A stretch of 46,669 nucleotides of DNA from Planktothricoides sp. SR001 (GCF_001276715.1 NZ_LIUQ01000011.1:93522-140190), one strand, 5' to 3'. Positions 1-9,432 are shown, numbered from the stretch's first letter. A program made the numbers and translations. The notes: generated by a model from the sequence alone, not told the origin.

Positions 1-120
1 TCCTTGCGAAGCATAATCCGTCAGGCCTTATGGCCAGAAAGCCCCTACGACTTTTCACTTCTCTTGCCCCGCACCCCCGCACCCCCGCACCCCCACACCC
101 CACACCCCGCTCCCCATAAA
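1..120. repeat. Repeat-rich intergenic debris
   Basis: Bases 1-26 are the exact reverse complement of 42887-42912, so the same intergenic element occurs twice in the window in opposite orientation. It is followed by a C-rich run built from a short CGCACCCC-type unit (about 67-112). No coding potential is seen. Confidence 0.7.
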
Positions 121-150
121 AAAGCAGCTTGTCCTTTAGGACAAGCTGCT
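118..150 (-). terminator. Strong hairpin with T-run on the minus strand
   Basis: AGCAGCTTGTCC (123-134) and GGACAAGCTGCT (139-150) form a perfect 12-bp stem with a 4-nt loop. Read on the minus strand it is followed by a run of Ts, the form of a rho-independent terminator. It lies about 440 bases below the groEL stop and 260 below the TnpB relic, so it could end groEL transcripts or be the right-end hairpin of the old insertion sequence. Confidence 0.75.
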
Positions 151-411
151 GGTTTTCATTCATCGTTGGCCGTTAACTGTTAAACAGAAAGCTTTTCTCT
201 CACTAAAACTTTCGTCAACAGTCTCAGAGTTGCCCTATAAGAGATATTGAACTGAAGACACAATAGAACATCTCCCTTGGTATATCCTAATACAGCCGGG
301 TACGCATCAAGCAGTTATGATGCAGAGGTTTTATCCACATCTTTCTGCATCTTGATAAATGAGCAGCGAGGTGCCATCAATCTCTATATTCTCTCTACCG
401 ATACCTTTTTG

Positions 412-591
412 CTAACTTTCATTAACAAATGCAAGATGCTCACGCATCCAGGGCGTATCTACCAAAGCCCGCAAGAATATCCCGCGAGCGCCATTTACGT
501 CTCGATCCATCACCTTTCCATCAAGAACCGACTTAATGGTTTTCGCCTCTCTCTGTTTCTCTTTATTAAAGATTGATGGCATCCCATTGAA
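412..591 (-). pseudogene. C-terminal relic of TnpB (OrfB zinc-ribbon transposon nuclease)
   Basis: On the minus strand the codons after the groEL stop stay open for about 60 residues and end at a TAG (412-414). They include the stretch DRDVNGARGIFLRALVDTP, which matches the last RuvC segment of TnpB/OrfB proteins of IS200/IS605-type elements (the DRDxNGARxI motif with its catalytic Asp). Recognisable similarity starts near 570. The rest of TnpB, including the zinc-finger cysteines and the upstream RuvC parts, is absent, so this is a dead fragment. It happens to be in frame with groEL behind the groEL stop. The 260 bases beyond it up to the hairpin at 118-150 carry no gene and would correspond to the element's right end, where omega-RNAs are encoded in intact relatives. 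Confidence 0.7.
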
Positions 592-2271
<1,680 letters not shown>

Positions 2272-2305
2272 AGATTCTTACTGTGTAGCTTTCCAAATAG
2301 AAAAT

Positions 2306-2332
2306 TTAGCACTCTCTGGCACTGAGTGCTAA
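2306..2332 (-). promoter_or_regulatory. CIRCE operator (HrcA binding site)
   Basis: TTAGCACTC-N9-GAGTGCTAA, a perfect match to the CIRCE inverted repeat, lies 35 bases upstream of the groEL start codon in the leader. In cyanobacteria HrcA binds it and represses chaperonin genes at normal temperature. Confidence 0.96.
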
Positions 2333-2425
2333 GTCGCGGAAACCGTACATCAACATCCTGAATATTTCGGTAATCAGTATTTCCCGCCTTATATACGCCC
2401 TATATAAAGATTTACTGCGTGTTTC

Positions 2426-2443
2426 TTTACATAACTTTACAAA
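2426..2443 (+). promoter_or_regulatory. HLR1-like box (possible RpaB site) with a possible acsF promoter
   Basis: TTTACATAACTTTACAAA fits the published HLR1 consensus (G/T)TTACA(T/A)(T/A)NN(G/T)TTACA(T/A)(T/A) at every defined position. RpaB binds HLR1 to control light-responsive genes. Directly downstream, TTGTGA (2447-2452) and TATCTT (2471-2476) with an 18-base spacer could be -35/-10 elements for acsF; this promoter call is weak. The box lies about 330 bases before acsF and 155 bases from groEL, so either gene could be the target. Confidence 0.5.
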
Positions 2444-2689
2444 CTGTTGTGAATCTTAACGATTTTGTCGTATCTTAGTCCAAGAAGCACTGATACACTG
2501 GAACTTATTAGCAAATACTGCTCTCATAAATATCCGAACAAATTCCGTTCCTGCGGATTGGGGAGATGCGGATGGGGTAAAGGAACCCTTAGTCTAGACT
2601 AGGAATGATTTTTATTAATCAATCCTTTAACCCTAGATTACCGGGGAAATCCTAAACGCCCCTTGCCCTCAACGGGAAAGCATGAGTCA

Positions 2690-2717
2690 GATCCATTCAG
2701 TCGGAACTGGATGGATC
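2690..2717 (+). promoter_or_regulatory. Hairpin in the acsF leader
   Basis: GATCCATTCAGT (2690-2701), loop CGGA, ACTGGATGGATC (2706-2717) pair as a 12-bp stem with one G-U pair, ending 56 bases before the acsF ATG. No T-run follows, so it is not a standard terminator. It could affect message stability or translation. Confidence 0.5.
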
Positions 2718-2773
2718 CGCCTGCACAGTTTCTGTCCGTTATTCATTGAAAAATTTTCTCAAGAAATCGATCT

Positions 2774-3853
2774 ATGGTAGATTCCCTCAAAAAACCAGCG
2801 TCCTTTGAAGAACTCAGACCTGGGGTCAAAATCCCTGCTAAGGACACCATCCTCACCCCCCGCTTCTATACCACTGACTTCGATGAGATGGAAAAAATGG
2901 ACATCTCACCGAATGAGGATGAACTGCAAGCTATCCTTGAAGAATTCCGCGCCGACTATAACCGTCATCACTTCGTGCGGGATGAGGAATTTAATCAATC
3001 CTTCGATCATATTGATGGAGACACTCGCCGGTTATTTATCGAATTTCTGGAGCGTTCTTGTACCGCTGAGTTTTCCGGGTTCCTCCTATACAAAGAACTG
3101 GGTCGTCGTCTTAAAGACAAAAGCCCCGTGTTAGCGGAATGCTTTAACCTGATGTCTCGGGACGAAGCTCGTCACGCTGGCTTCTTGAATAAAGCTATGT
3201 CCGATTTCAACTTACAGTTGGATCTAGGCTTTTTGACCAAAAGCAAGAATTACACCTTCTTTAAGCCAAAATTCATTTTCTACGCCACCTACCTGTCGGA
3301 AAAAATTGGTTACTGGCGTTATATCACCATTTATCGTCATTTAGAATCCCATCCCGAAAACCGGATTTATCCGATTTTCCGCTGGTTTGAAAACTGGTGT
3401 CAGGATGAAAACCGCCACGGAGATTTCTTTGATGCGATTATGAAGTCTCAGCCCAGTATTTTAAATGACTGGAAAGCTAAACTGTGGTGCCGCTTCTTCT
3501 TGCTGTCCGTGTTTGTCACTATGTACCTGAATGACTTGCAACGGGCTGATTTCTATGCTTCCATTGGTTTGAATGCTCGCGAGTACGATATTCACGTGAT
3601 CGAGAAAACCAATGAAACCGCTGGTCGGGTGTTCCCGGTGATGCTGAATGTGAACGATCCAGAATTTTATCAGCGGCTGGATATTTGTGCGGCAAATAAT
3701 GCTAAACTAGCTGAAATTGCAAATTCCAACACTCCGAAGTTTTTGCAGTTCTTCCAAAAACTCCCCTTGTTTGTTTCTATGGGCTGGCAACTGCTGCGGC
3801 TTTATCTGATGAAGCCTTTGGATGCTGCTACTGCCCAGGGAGTTGTTCGTTAA
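2774..3853 (+). CDS. acsF: Mg-protoporphyrin IX monomethyl ester (oxidative) cyclase
   Basis: This 359-residue di-iron enzyme makes the fifth (isocyclic) ring of chlorophyll, converting Mg-protoporphyrin IX monomethyl ester to divinyl protochlorophyllide with oxygen. It works at the membrane with the Ycf54 partner, which is not in this window. Two ExxH iron-binding motifs are visible, E131-A-R-H134 and E212-N-R-H215, with further conserved acidic residues around E99. Length and sequence match the whole family, and the start at MVDSLKKP is the usual one. The gene stands alone with its own strong terminator and a 370-base upstream region shared divergently with groEL. The presence of acsF points to an oxygenic phototroph. 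Confidence 0.97.
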   Translation: MVDSLKKPASFEELRPGVKIPAKDTILTPRFYTTDFDEMEKMDISPNEDELQAILEEFRADYNRHHFVRDEEFNQSFDHIDGDTRRLFIEFLERSCTAEFSGFLLYKELGRRLKDKSPVLAECFNLMSRDEARHAGFLNKAMSDFNLQLDLGFLTKSKNYTFFKPKFIFYATYLSEKIGYWRYITIYRHLESHPENRIYPIFRWFENWCQDENRHGDFFDAIMKSQPSILNDWKAKLWCRFFLLSVFVTMYLNDLQRADFYASIGLNAREYDIHVIEKTNETAGRVFPVMLNVNDPEFYQRLDICAANNAKLAEIANSNTPKFLQFFQKLPLFVSMGWQLLRLYLMKPLDAATAQGVVR

Positions 3854-3898
3854 GTAAGTTTCTGTTTTCGTTTTCGCTCCTCTGTTGTTTCGTGTTAT

Positions 3899-3930
3899 CG
3901 GCCCTGGTTTTACCAGGGCCGTTTTTATTT
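3899..3930 (+). terminator. Rho-independent terminator of acsF
   Basis: CGGCCCTGGT, loop TTT, ACCAGGGCCG form a perfect 10-bp GC-rich stem followed by TTTTTATTT, 46 bases after the acsF stop. A short run of GGGGATTT units follows (3931-3957). Confidence 0.93.
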
Positions 3931-4144
3931 GGGGATTTGGGGATTTGGGGATTTGGGGTGTGTTGATGTAAGGCGATCGCCTTGCTATTATTGCGATCGC
4001 ATGAGAGCCTCTCTTAAGAAGCTATTCTTGCAGGGGTTTTGAAACCGCTTAAGAAGAAAAATCGTTATTTTATGTAGGGGCGCAATGCTTGCGCCTCTCC
4101 GAACCCCACCTGGGGGATATTTATCGCTTAAATTAATAATTAGA

Positions 4145-4849
4145 ATGCTATTACAAAAGTTAGGTCTGGGATTGGTCGGTAGTTTGTTGGGTTTAGGCTG
4201 TCACCTGATGCCAGTTTGGGGTCAGGGCGATCGCTCTTCCCAAATTAATCCCGCAGATTTGGATTTAAGCCCAGAAATTATTGAGGAAAGTCCGGTGTTG
4301 CAGCGCTGGTTACAGGAAGTGCCGGATGTGTTAAAAGATATTCGCTCCGATCCGAGTTTTCGCACCAGAGTCCGGGCGGGATATTCTCAGTTTCCTTCGA
4401 CTGATGATGCCAGTGGGTTTAATGTGGGAGTGGAGGATTTGTTTTTGGGTGGCACAGGTCTGACGGTAAGCGGAGATTATCAGGCAAGTGGGAATGGCGA
4501 TCGCACCTCCGCTGGCGCCCAATTGCGTTACTATTTATTACCCTTGGGTAACTATGTGAATATTGCCCCAGTGGTAGGCTATCGCCATTTAGAAACTGAA
4601 GCTTATTCTACCAATGGGTTAGAAGTTGGTGGCAGGTTGATGTTGGCTTTATCCCGTGGCGGCGCCGGGGATATTTCTCTGGGTTATAGTCAAGTGGGGA
4701 TTGGTGGGGATGAGTCGGTGGGTTTGGCTAGTTTTTCCGTGGGCTATGCGGTGAGTCGGAATGTGCGGTTAGCCACGGATTTACAATGGCAAATTGCTGA
4801 CGGGGATGATGATAGTCGGGTGGGGATTGTTTTGGAGTTGATGCCTTAA
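4145..4849 (+). CDS. Exported barrel-like protein of unknown function
   Basis: The frame is open from 4085, but 4075-4105 is a copy of an intergenic palindrome (GGGGCGCAATGCTTGCGCC), so the start at 4145 is preferred. From there the 234-residue product begins with a hydrophobic signal segment (MLLQKLGLGLVGSLLGLGC... to about residue 26). After a short acidic linker, residues 80-234 are made of short alternating beta-type strands rich in Gly, Tyr and Asp (VRAGYSQF, LTVSGDYQ, LGYSQVGIGG, VGIVLELMP), the look of a small outer-membrane beta-barrel. I do not recognise the family; location in the outer membrane is an inference. It has no operon partner. Confidence 0.8.
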   Translation: MLLQKLGLGLVGSLLGLGCHLMPVWGQGDRSSQINPADLDLSPEIIEESPVLQRWLQEVPDVLKDIRSDPSFRTRVRAGYSQFPSTDDASGFNVGVEDLFLGGTGLTVSGDYQASGNGDRTSAGAQLRYYLLPLGNYVNIAPVVGYRHLETEAYSTNGLEVGGRLMLALSRGGAGDISLGYSQVGIGGDESVGLASFSVGYAVSRNVRLATDLQWQIADGDDDSRVGIVLELMP

Positions 4850-4937
4850 AAATTCACCACAGAGACACAGAGGACACAGAGAAGAAGATAGGGAAAATAA
4901 TGACAAAAATTATTTGATAAACTCCAAGACCCCATCG

Positions 4938-4967
4938 GTAGGGTGGGCAAAATTTTGCCCACCCTAC
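4938..4967. repeat. Perfect 30-bp palindrome
   Basis: GTAGGGTGGGCAAAA and its exact complement meet without a loop. A decayed version occurs near 19878-19909. It is one of the dispersed palindromic elements of this genome, placed between 4849 and the small gene at 5016. Confidence 0.85.
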
Positions 4968-5015
4968 ATACTCGCTATATATAATTGAAGAGAACAGTAA
5001 AAACCCATAAAAACC

Positions 5016-5219
5016 ATGACCACCACTGAAATCCGTCAAGAAATATTAAAAAAAATTAGTCACCTCTCCGAGCCACAACTGAACCAAGTTCTACAATTTA
5101 TTAATCAGGTGAACCAACCTTCAGAAAACACCATGACCGATCCTCTGGCAGACTTCATCGGTCAAGTAGATCATGGCACTCTAGCCCAAAACTGCGATCG
5201 AGAAATGAATCAATCTTGA
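5016..5219 (+). CDS. Small antitoxin-like protein
   Basis: This encodes 67 residues: a predicted helical N-terminus (IRQEILKKISHLSEPQLNQVLQFINQV) followed by a polar tail (TDPLADFIGQVDHGTLAQNCDREMNQ). The pattern resembles small cyanobacterial proteins that precede PIN-domain toxins. The next frame downstream on the same strand is a broken PIN toxin, which supports an orphan antitoxin role. The family assignment is by resemblance and context only. Confidence 0.6.
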   Translation: MTTTEIRQEILKKISHLSEPQLNQVLQFINQVNQPSENTMTDPLADFIGQVDHGTLAQNCDREMNQS

Positions 5220-5240
5220 TTAGATCAAGCAAATCAGGCT

Positions 5241-5486
5241 ATGCAAACCCTATTTAAAAGTTTTGAAAATCAGAAATTTCATCAAATTTTTATCAATGAA
5301 GCACGATTTGCAAAAACCTGTTCACTGCGTAGTAAATATTATATAGACAAACCACGAAGTTCATTTACGGACTTATCCTCAATGGTGGTAATGAAAGAAT
5401 ATGGAATTACCTTTATTTTGACGTGAGACGATCATTTTAATCAAGTTGGGATGGGATTTATTCAAGTCCCTAATTATAATTCTTGA
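5241..5486 (+). pseudogene. Degraded PIN-domain toxin
   Basis: The frame ends with the pattern of a PIN ribonuclease C-terminus: SSFTDLSSMVVMKEYGITFIL, a TGA stop at 5424-5426, then DDHFNQVGMGF to the natural end at 5484-5486. PIN toxins carry S-x-x-D-x-x-S-x-x-V-M-x-x-x-x-I...LTxDxHF there, which fits on both sides of the stop. The N-terminal half with the first catalytic Asp is missing, replaced by an unrelated short lead. It lies 22 bases after the small antitoxin-like gene. Loss of both the front half and the reading frame says it is inactive. Confidence 0.65.
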
Positions 5487-5546
5487 TCCTGACGATCGCT
5501 GTTTCTCTGTGTTTCTCTGTGTCTCTGTGGTAAAAAAATTTGGCAA

Positions 5547-5794
5547 TTAATCATCACGCAATTCCTCAGCAATTTGGTCATCGGCCAGGTTAATTACCGG
5601 AACTTGTAAACGTCCGAGTTCGTACATAAATTGCAGTTTGTTCTTATGGCAAAACTCAGCGGCTTTGCCCAGAGATAACCGGCGTAATTCAAACAATTTG
5701 ACTGCCAGTAAAAATATTCAGCTTCTAAAGCTTGGGGTGATTTGCCCGAAGTAATCAGTAAGTCTTCGGGATAGGGAAGAGATAGATTAGGCAT
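5547..5794 (-). pseudogene. UPF0175-family antitoxin gene with a one-base frameshift
   Basis: The product begins MPNLSLPYPEDLLITSGKS and continues in the -1/+2 frame as FLLAVKLFELRRLSLGKAAEF...ADDQIAEELRDD. Together these make an 82-residue UPF0175 protein, an antitoxin-like family with a helix-turn-helix segment (LSLGKAAEF). The break lies near 5724, at a run of five Ts; the total of 248 bases is one short of a whole number of codons. The usual partner, a DUF3368 PIN-like toxin, is not downstream. Either a real lesion or a sequencing error at the T-run would explain the break. Confidence 0.75.
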
Positions 5795-5973
5795 AGATGT
5801 ATCTCTGGTTACTTGACGTGCGATCTGAGTTATTGGTCGATTTTAGCTGACGCCAGATGCGCGTTAGCGAAGCGATCGCGGAGGGCGATCGCTCTTTAAA
5901 GGCTTATTTTAGCGGATATCCGTTTAAATAAGTAACTGAGACTCGGTGCGATCGCTCTCCCGTTGCGGATGCG
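5795..5973. other. Intergenic region with clustered HIP1 octamers
   Basis: No gene is seen. The segment holds several GCGATCGC octamers and derivatives (5860-5895, 5948-5985), including pieces such as GCGTTAGCGAAGCGATCGC that recur in this genome as HIP1-derived interspersed repeats. Confidence 0.6.
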
Positions 5974-6729
5974 CTATCGCTGTTCCCATACCTCCGATAG
6001 AATGGGTTGATATTCTTTTCCAGAGAAAGGAATAAATTTTTCTGGCCATTCAGCGGTCATGTTGCACAATAAGCGAAAATGCAGGGGGGTTGGTGCTGGG
6101 TTAACTCGCTCAACTTGTACATTTACTAACTCTGGCTTTTCTCGCACAAGTTCCAGGGCATCTGCCACTAAATACCGAGGACAATAACCGACAATATGGT
6201 GGTCTCTGGTACATAGCAATAAAGCGCGAGAGTCGTAAGGATTTTGGAATTCATTCGCTAAATACAACAGTTCATTAGGTTGCAATTCACTAATTCTTTC
6301 CACGGATCCTTTGGGTAAATACCGTAAGCCATGAGCAAAGAAATGGATGTGATAAAGTCCATTTTCATCGGGCTTAGGGCAGGGAAAAATCTCAAAAGTA
6401 TCGGTGGCTTTACGGCCACCATTCCGAGAAAAAATGACCATTGGATCGTCTTGATGTTCGGGAATATTCAGCCATTCAAGATAATTCCTATATTCCGGGC
6501 GAGAAGGACGCATCAAGCGGTTAGCAAAGAAGGGAAATAAACCAAAAGATTTATATTCTCTGGTTAGTTCTGGAAATGAATGAAGTGGCAGAAATTTACA
6601 ATTTTCTTCGGCATATTTCGCGCCATAAGTGTAAAGAAACTGATACCAATTTCCATCAAAGGTTAGCCGACCAATGGGAAACCAGGAACGGCTCAGTGGA
6701 TCTTGCCAAGCTAAAAACAATGTTTCCAT
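5974..6729 (-). CDS. HIRAN-domain protein
   Basis: The frame is open to 6783, but 6728-6791 is a repeated intergenic segment, so the start METLFLAWQDP at 6729 (251 residues) is preferred. Residues 1-115 form a conserved-looking block (WFPIGRL, SFPELTREYKSFGLFPFFANRL, RPEYRNYLEWL, SRNGGRKATDTFEIFP). Residues 127-200 are a HIRAN domain, with NPYD at 163-166 and GYCPRY at 181-186. In eukaryotic HLTF the HIRAN fold binds DNA 3' ends; bacterial stand-alone versions are little studied. The front block resembles that of other bacterial proteins in which it precedes a HIRAN domain. DNA or nucleic-acid binding is likely; the function is unknown. There is no operon partner. Confidence 0.8.
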   Translation of the reverse strand: METLFLAWQDPLSRSWFPIGRLTFDGNWYQFLYTYGAKYAEENCKFLPLHSFPELTREYKSFGLFPFFANRLMRPSRPEYRNYLEWLNIPEHQDDPMVIFSRNGGRKATDTFEIFPCPKPDENGLYHIHFFAHGLRYLPKGSVERISELQPNELLYLANEFQNPYDSRALLLCTRDHHIVGYCPRYLVADALELVREKPELVNVQVERVNPAPTPLHFRLLCNMTAEWPEKFIPFSGKEYQPILSEVWEQR

Positions 6730-6791
6730 GATAAATAAATTATACAATTTACAAAAATTCATCCAACAGTAGGGGCGAAGCATTCCGGCAG
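6719..6791. repeat. Direct repeat covering the HIRAN gene leader, copy 1
   Basis: Bases 6728-6791 are identical to 6953-7016, and the match extends down to about 6719/6944 with two mismatches. The copy contains the first codons of the HIRAN gene and its whole upstream region up to a GGGGCGAAGCATTCCGG unit. Confidence 0.9.
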
Positions 6792-7135
6792 ATCGTATCC
6801 GCTGGAAACATTAACTTATATACCGGAATGCAACGCCGCCCTGAAGCAGGCAAGGGCGAAGCATTCCGGTATATAGGTTATGGTTGGTAATATTAAATAG
6901 ACTGCCGGAATGCTTCGCCCCTACGAAATTTTTACGAAAATTTAATGTTTGTATGATAAATAAATTATACAATTTACAAAAATTCATCCAACAGTAGGGG
7001 CGAAGCATTCCGGCAGTAGGGGCGAATGGCCATTCGCCCCTACAATATTCCAAGCAATCAATTATCTGCCGGAAAGATCACGCCCGTACACTACCGGAAT
7101 GCTTCGCCCCTACCGGAATGCTTCGCCCTTGCGAG
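6765..7135. repeat. Cluster of GGGGCGAA-type palindromic repeats
   Basis: At least six units of the motif GGGGCGAAGCATTCCGG or its complement lie here, plus a perfect 28-bp palindrome at 7016-7043 (GTAGGGGCGAATGG and complement). The same palindrome recurs at 46561-46588, and an imperfect version at 42785-42812. No gene is seen between 6730 and 7209. Confidence 0.85.
6944..7016. repeat. Direct repeat of the HIRAN gene leader, copy 2
   Basis: This is the second copy of the leader, 225 bases further out. On the minus strand it would carry the promoter into a short non-coding stretch with another start codon, followed by divergent sequence. Confidence 0.9.
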
Positions 7136-7209
7136 GAAAATATACAGAATAGACCAAAATTTGCTAAACTCCAGAGTCGATAGATAGCAAGTCTGCAGGG
7201 GGTCAGGAA

Positions 7210-8451
7210 GTGGCGGGAATTAACCATAAGGCGCAAAATCCACAACTAGAATTTAGTGATTCCAGGGATATTTCTTGGCCCTGGTGGCCGTTGGTGCCAC
7301 TGTATCCTTATGGTCAGCGGCGGACAATTCGCAAAGAAGTTATTCAAGATACGATTTGGACTTTTGACCAACTTCAGGGGATTTTTTATGTGGTGGTGCC
7401 CATTCGGATGACCGTAGTCCGGTTGGCACAAGGGGGTTTGTTGGTTTATGCTCCCGTGGCGCCGACTCGTGAATGTGTGAGTTTGATGCAGGAGTTGGTG
7501 GCAAAATATGGTCCAGTAAAATATATTATTCTGCCCACAGTTTCGGGATTAGAACATAAGGTGTTTGTGGGGCCGTTTGCTCGTCGTTTTCCCACCGCAC
7601 AAATATATGTGGCCCCAAATCAGTGGAGTTTTCCCCTGAATTTGCCCCTGAGTTGGTTGGGGTTTCCCCGTAACCGCACGCAAGTTTTGCCCGAAAATAG
7701 TAGTCAAACTCCGTTTGCCGATGAGTTTGATTATGAGATATTGGGGCCGATTAATTTGGGGACTGGTCGCTTTGGAGAGGTGGCTTTTTTCCATAAGCGA
7801 TCGCGCACTTTATTAGTTACGGATACGGTGGTTTCGGTGCCCGCAGATCCTCCGGCGATCGCACAACTCGATCCTTATCCGTTGTTATTCCATGCTAAAG
7901 ATAGTTCGGCAGATATCATCAAAGATACCCCAGAAAATCGCCGCAAAGGATGGCAAAGAATTACTTTGTTTGCTTTTTATTTCCGTCCTAATGTGCTCGA
8001 TGTAATGGAATGGAACCCCATGCTAAAAGATGCCCGACAAGCAAGCGATCGCTCTCGGAAAAATTACTTTGGCTTATATCCGTTTCAGTGGCAACCGGGT
8101 TGGATGCGATCGTTTGAAGCCTTGCGAGGTAATGGTCATCTCTTTGTTGCCCCAATTCTTCAGACCCTTATCCTTAACCGCGCACCAAAAGAAACTTTAA
8201 ACTGGGCAAGTAAAGTCGCTCTCTGGCAATTTGAACGGATTATTCCCTGCCATTTACAAGCGCCCATAGAAGCGACTCCCCAGCAATTTCGTCAAGCATT
8301 TTCTTTCCTAGAAAAGTATCCAGCAATTAGTGCAGGAGCGTTTAATAGTAATACTTATCCTTTGCCAGAAGAAGACTTTCAATTACTTCAAGAAATCGAT
8401 GCAACCTTAAATCAGCGGGGCATTGTTCCCCCAGCCAAAGAGAAAGTATAA
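7210..8451 (+). CDS. DUF4336 domain protein
   Basis: The 413-residue product matches the DUF4336 family found in cyanobacteria and chloroplast-bearing eukaryotes. The fold is related to metallo-beta-lactamases, but the metal-binding HxHxDH motif is not present (the equivalent region reads ILPTVSGLEHKVFVGPFARRFP). The N-terminus contains SWPWWPLVPLYPYGQRRT; there is no signal peptide or clear membrane helix. GTG is the first start and is preceded by GGGGGTCAGGAAG, a plausible ribosome site. The stop lies 16 bases from that of the convergent gene at 8468, leaving no room for a separate terminator. The function is unknown. Confidence 0.85.
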   Translation: MAGINHKAQNPQLEFSDSRDISWPWWPLVPLYPYGQRRTIRKEVIQDTIWTFDQLQGIFYVVVPIRMTVVRLAQGGLLVYAPVAPTRECVSLMQELVAKYGPVKYIILPTVSGLEHKVFVGPFARRFPTAQIYVAPNQWSFPLNLPLSWLGFPRNRTQVLPENSSQTPFADEFDYEILGPINLGTGRFGEVAFFHKRSRTLLVTDTVVSVPADPPAIAQLDPYPLLFHAKDSSADIIKDTPENRRKGWQRITLFAFYFRPNVLDVMEWNPMLKDARQASDRSRKNYFGLYPFQWQPGWMRSFEALRGNGHLFVAPILQTLILNRAPKETLNWASKVALWQFERIIPCHLQAPIEATPQQFRQAFSFLEKYPAISAGAFNSNTYPLPEEDFQLLQEIDATLNQRGIVPPAKEKV

Positions 8452-8467
8452 AGAGTCTCTCAAATCA

Positions 8468-8968
8468 TCAAAGCTCAAAAACCGCTTTCGTCGGTTGATT
8501 TACTGGCTGATAGGCGGCAAAAATCTTTCTTACTAAGGGTACATGAGCCGCTGCTTCAATCCACAGGCGAGCACCGCAGGGGCCTGTTTCGTGGGGAGTG
8601 TACACAATCCGACAGGGGCCATTAATTTCTAGTTCGTGGCATTCGTGTTGGTTTTTGCCTTCTTTGACCACAATCGGCGGCTCGTTCTGATTTTCTTTGG
8701 CGTTTTTGCCGATAATTTGCCGGTTCACTAGAATACAGGTTTCCGCTTCCCGGCGGCGCTTGTACCAGGTGCCTTTGGGACCTTTGCCGCGTTCTTCGAT
8801 AACGGGCATTCCGTTAAATAAGGGGATAATCCAAACGCGGCCTTGTTTTTCGGCGCCTTTGACTCGGCCTTGTTGGAGCAGGATGCGGAGTCTGACGGTG
8901 GAAATACCTAGGTAGTGGGCGGCTTCGGTTGTGCCGATATGGGTTGGGGTGCTGTCTGGGTTGCTCAT
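8468..8968 (-). CDS. Helix-turn-helix DNA-binding protein (excisionase/MerR-like)
   Basis: This encodes 166 residues. Residues 13-50 (TTEAAHYLGISTVRLRILLQQGRVKGAEKQGRVWIIP) are a winged helix-turn-helix of the MerR/excisionase/BldC type: helix-turn-helix followed by a wing with the GRVWIIP strand. The middle is rich in charged residues (RGKGPKGTWYKRRREAE). The C-terminal part (CRIVYTPHETGPCGARLWIEAAAHVP) holds several cysteines and histidines, C109, C118 and C130 among them. Three copies of a 16-bp sequence lie directly upstream, which suggests autoregulation or a set of binding sites. The target genes are not known. Confidence 0.8.
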   Translation of the reverse strand: MSNPDSTPTHIGTTEAAHYLGISTVRLRILLQQGRVKGAEKQGRVWIIPLFNGMPVIEERGKGPKGTWYKRRREAETCILVNRQIIGKNAKENQNEPPIVVKEGKNQHECHELEINGPCRIVYTPHETGPCGARLWIEAAAHVPLVRKIFAAYQPVNQPTKAVFEL

Positions 8969-8986
8969 TTGTTTGGTCTCTCTTTT

Positions 8987-9202
8987 TACATCGTAATAGT
9001 AATATAGCTGGGATAAATCAAACCTTCAAAGGCTTTAGCTACTTTTGCAGTAACTACATCGCAATAGTAAATATGAGTAGCGGATGAGCAAAGATAAAAG
9101 ATAAAAGATGATTTTCTGTAAAGCTCTCAGTTAATCTTTGTGCCTCTTTAGCCTTGGTGACTCAAATTGCGGATATGTCATTTAACTACATCGTAATAGT
9201 AA
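8987..9202. promoter_or_regulatory. Three direct copies of TACATCGTAATAGTAA
   Basis: The copies are at 8987-9002, 9055-9070 (one change, T to C) and 9187-9202, all in the same direction, 68 and 132 bases apart. They lie immediately upstream of the helix-turn-helix gene and are candidate operators for it. Confidence 0.6.
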
Positions 9203-9319
9203 AAGGGGATGGGCTGGTTAACGACAGATAATTTTGATATTCATAAACAAATTTCTTTACAGCGCCCTCCCTTCTCAAATAAAAACAATAGCCCCGTTGA
9301 ACTGATTGATGAATTCCAG
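9203..9319. other. Intergenic, no gene supported
   Basis: The open frame that starts at 9209 has no recognisable features, runs through the terminator at 9320-9369 and overlaps the end of the next gene. I treat it as chance. Confidence 0.5.
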
Positions 9320-9369
9320 AAAAACCCCACCATTAGCCTATTTTTAATCGGGATAAAGCTAGGGTGGGG
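9320..9369 (-). terminator. Likely terminator of the pseudaminic-acid locus
   Basis: On the minus strand a CCCCACC / GGTGGGG stem (9325-9331 with 9363-9369) is followed directly by TTTTTCT. It is 64 bases after the stop of the large glycosyltransferase gene. The loop is long (about 31 bases) but has further pairing (AGC/GCT). Confidence 0.6.
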
Positions 9370-9432
9370 CGATCTATTTATGTCCAGATTATCTGCTTCT
9401 AAGTCCAGATTATCTCCAGAAAGCAAAAAACG

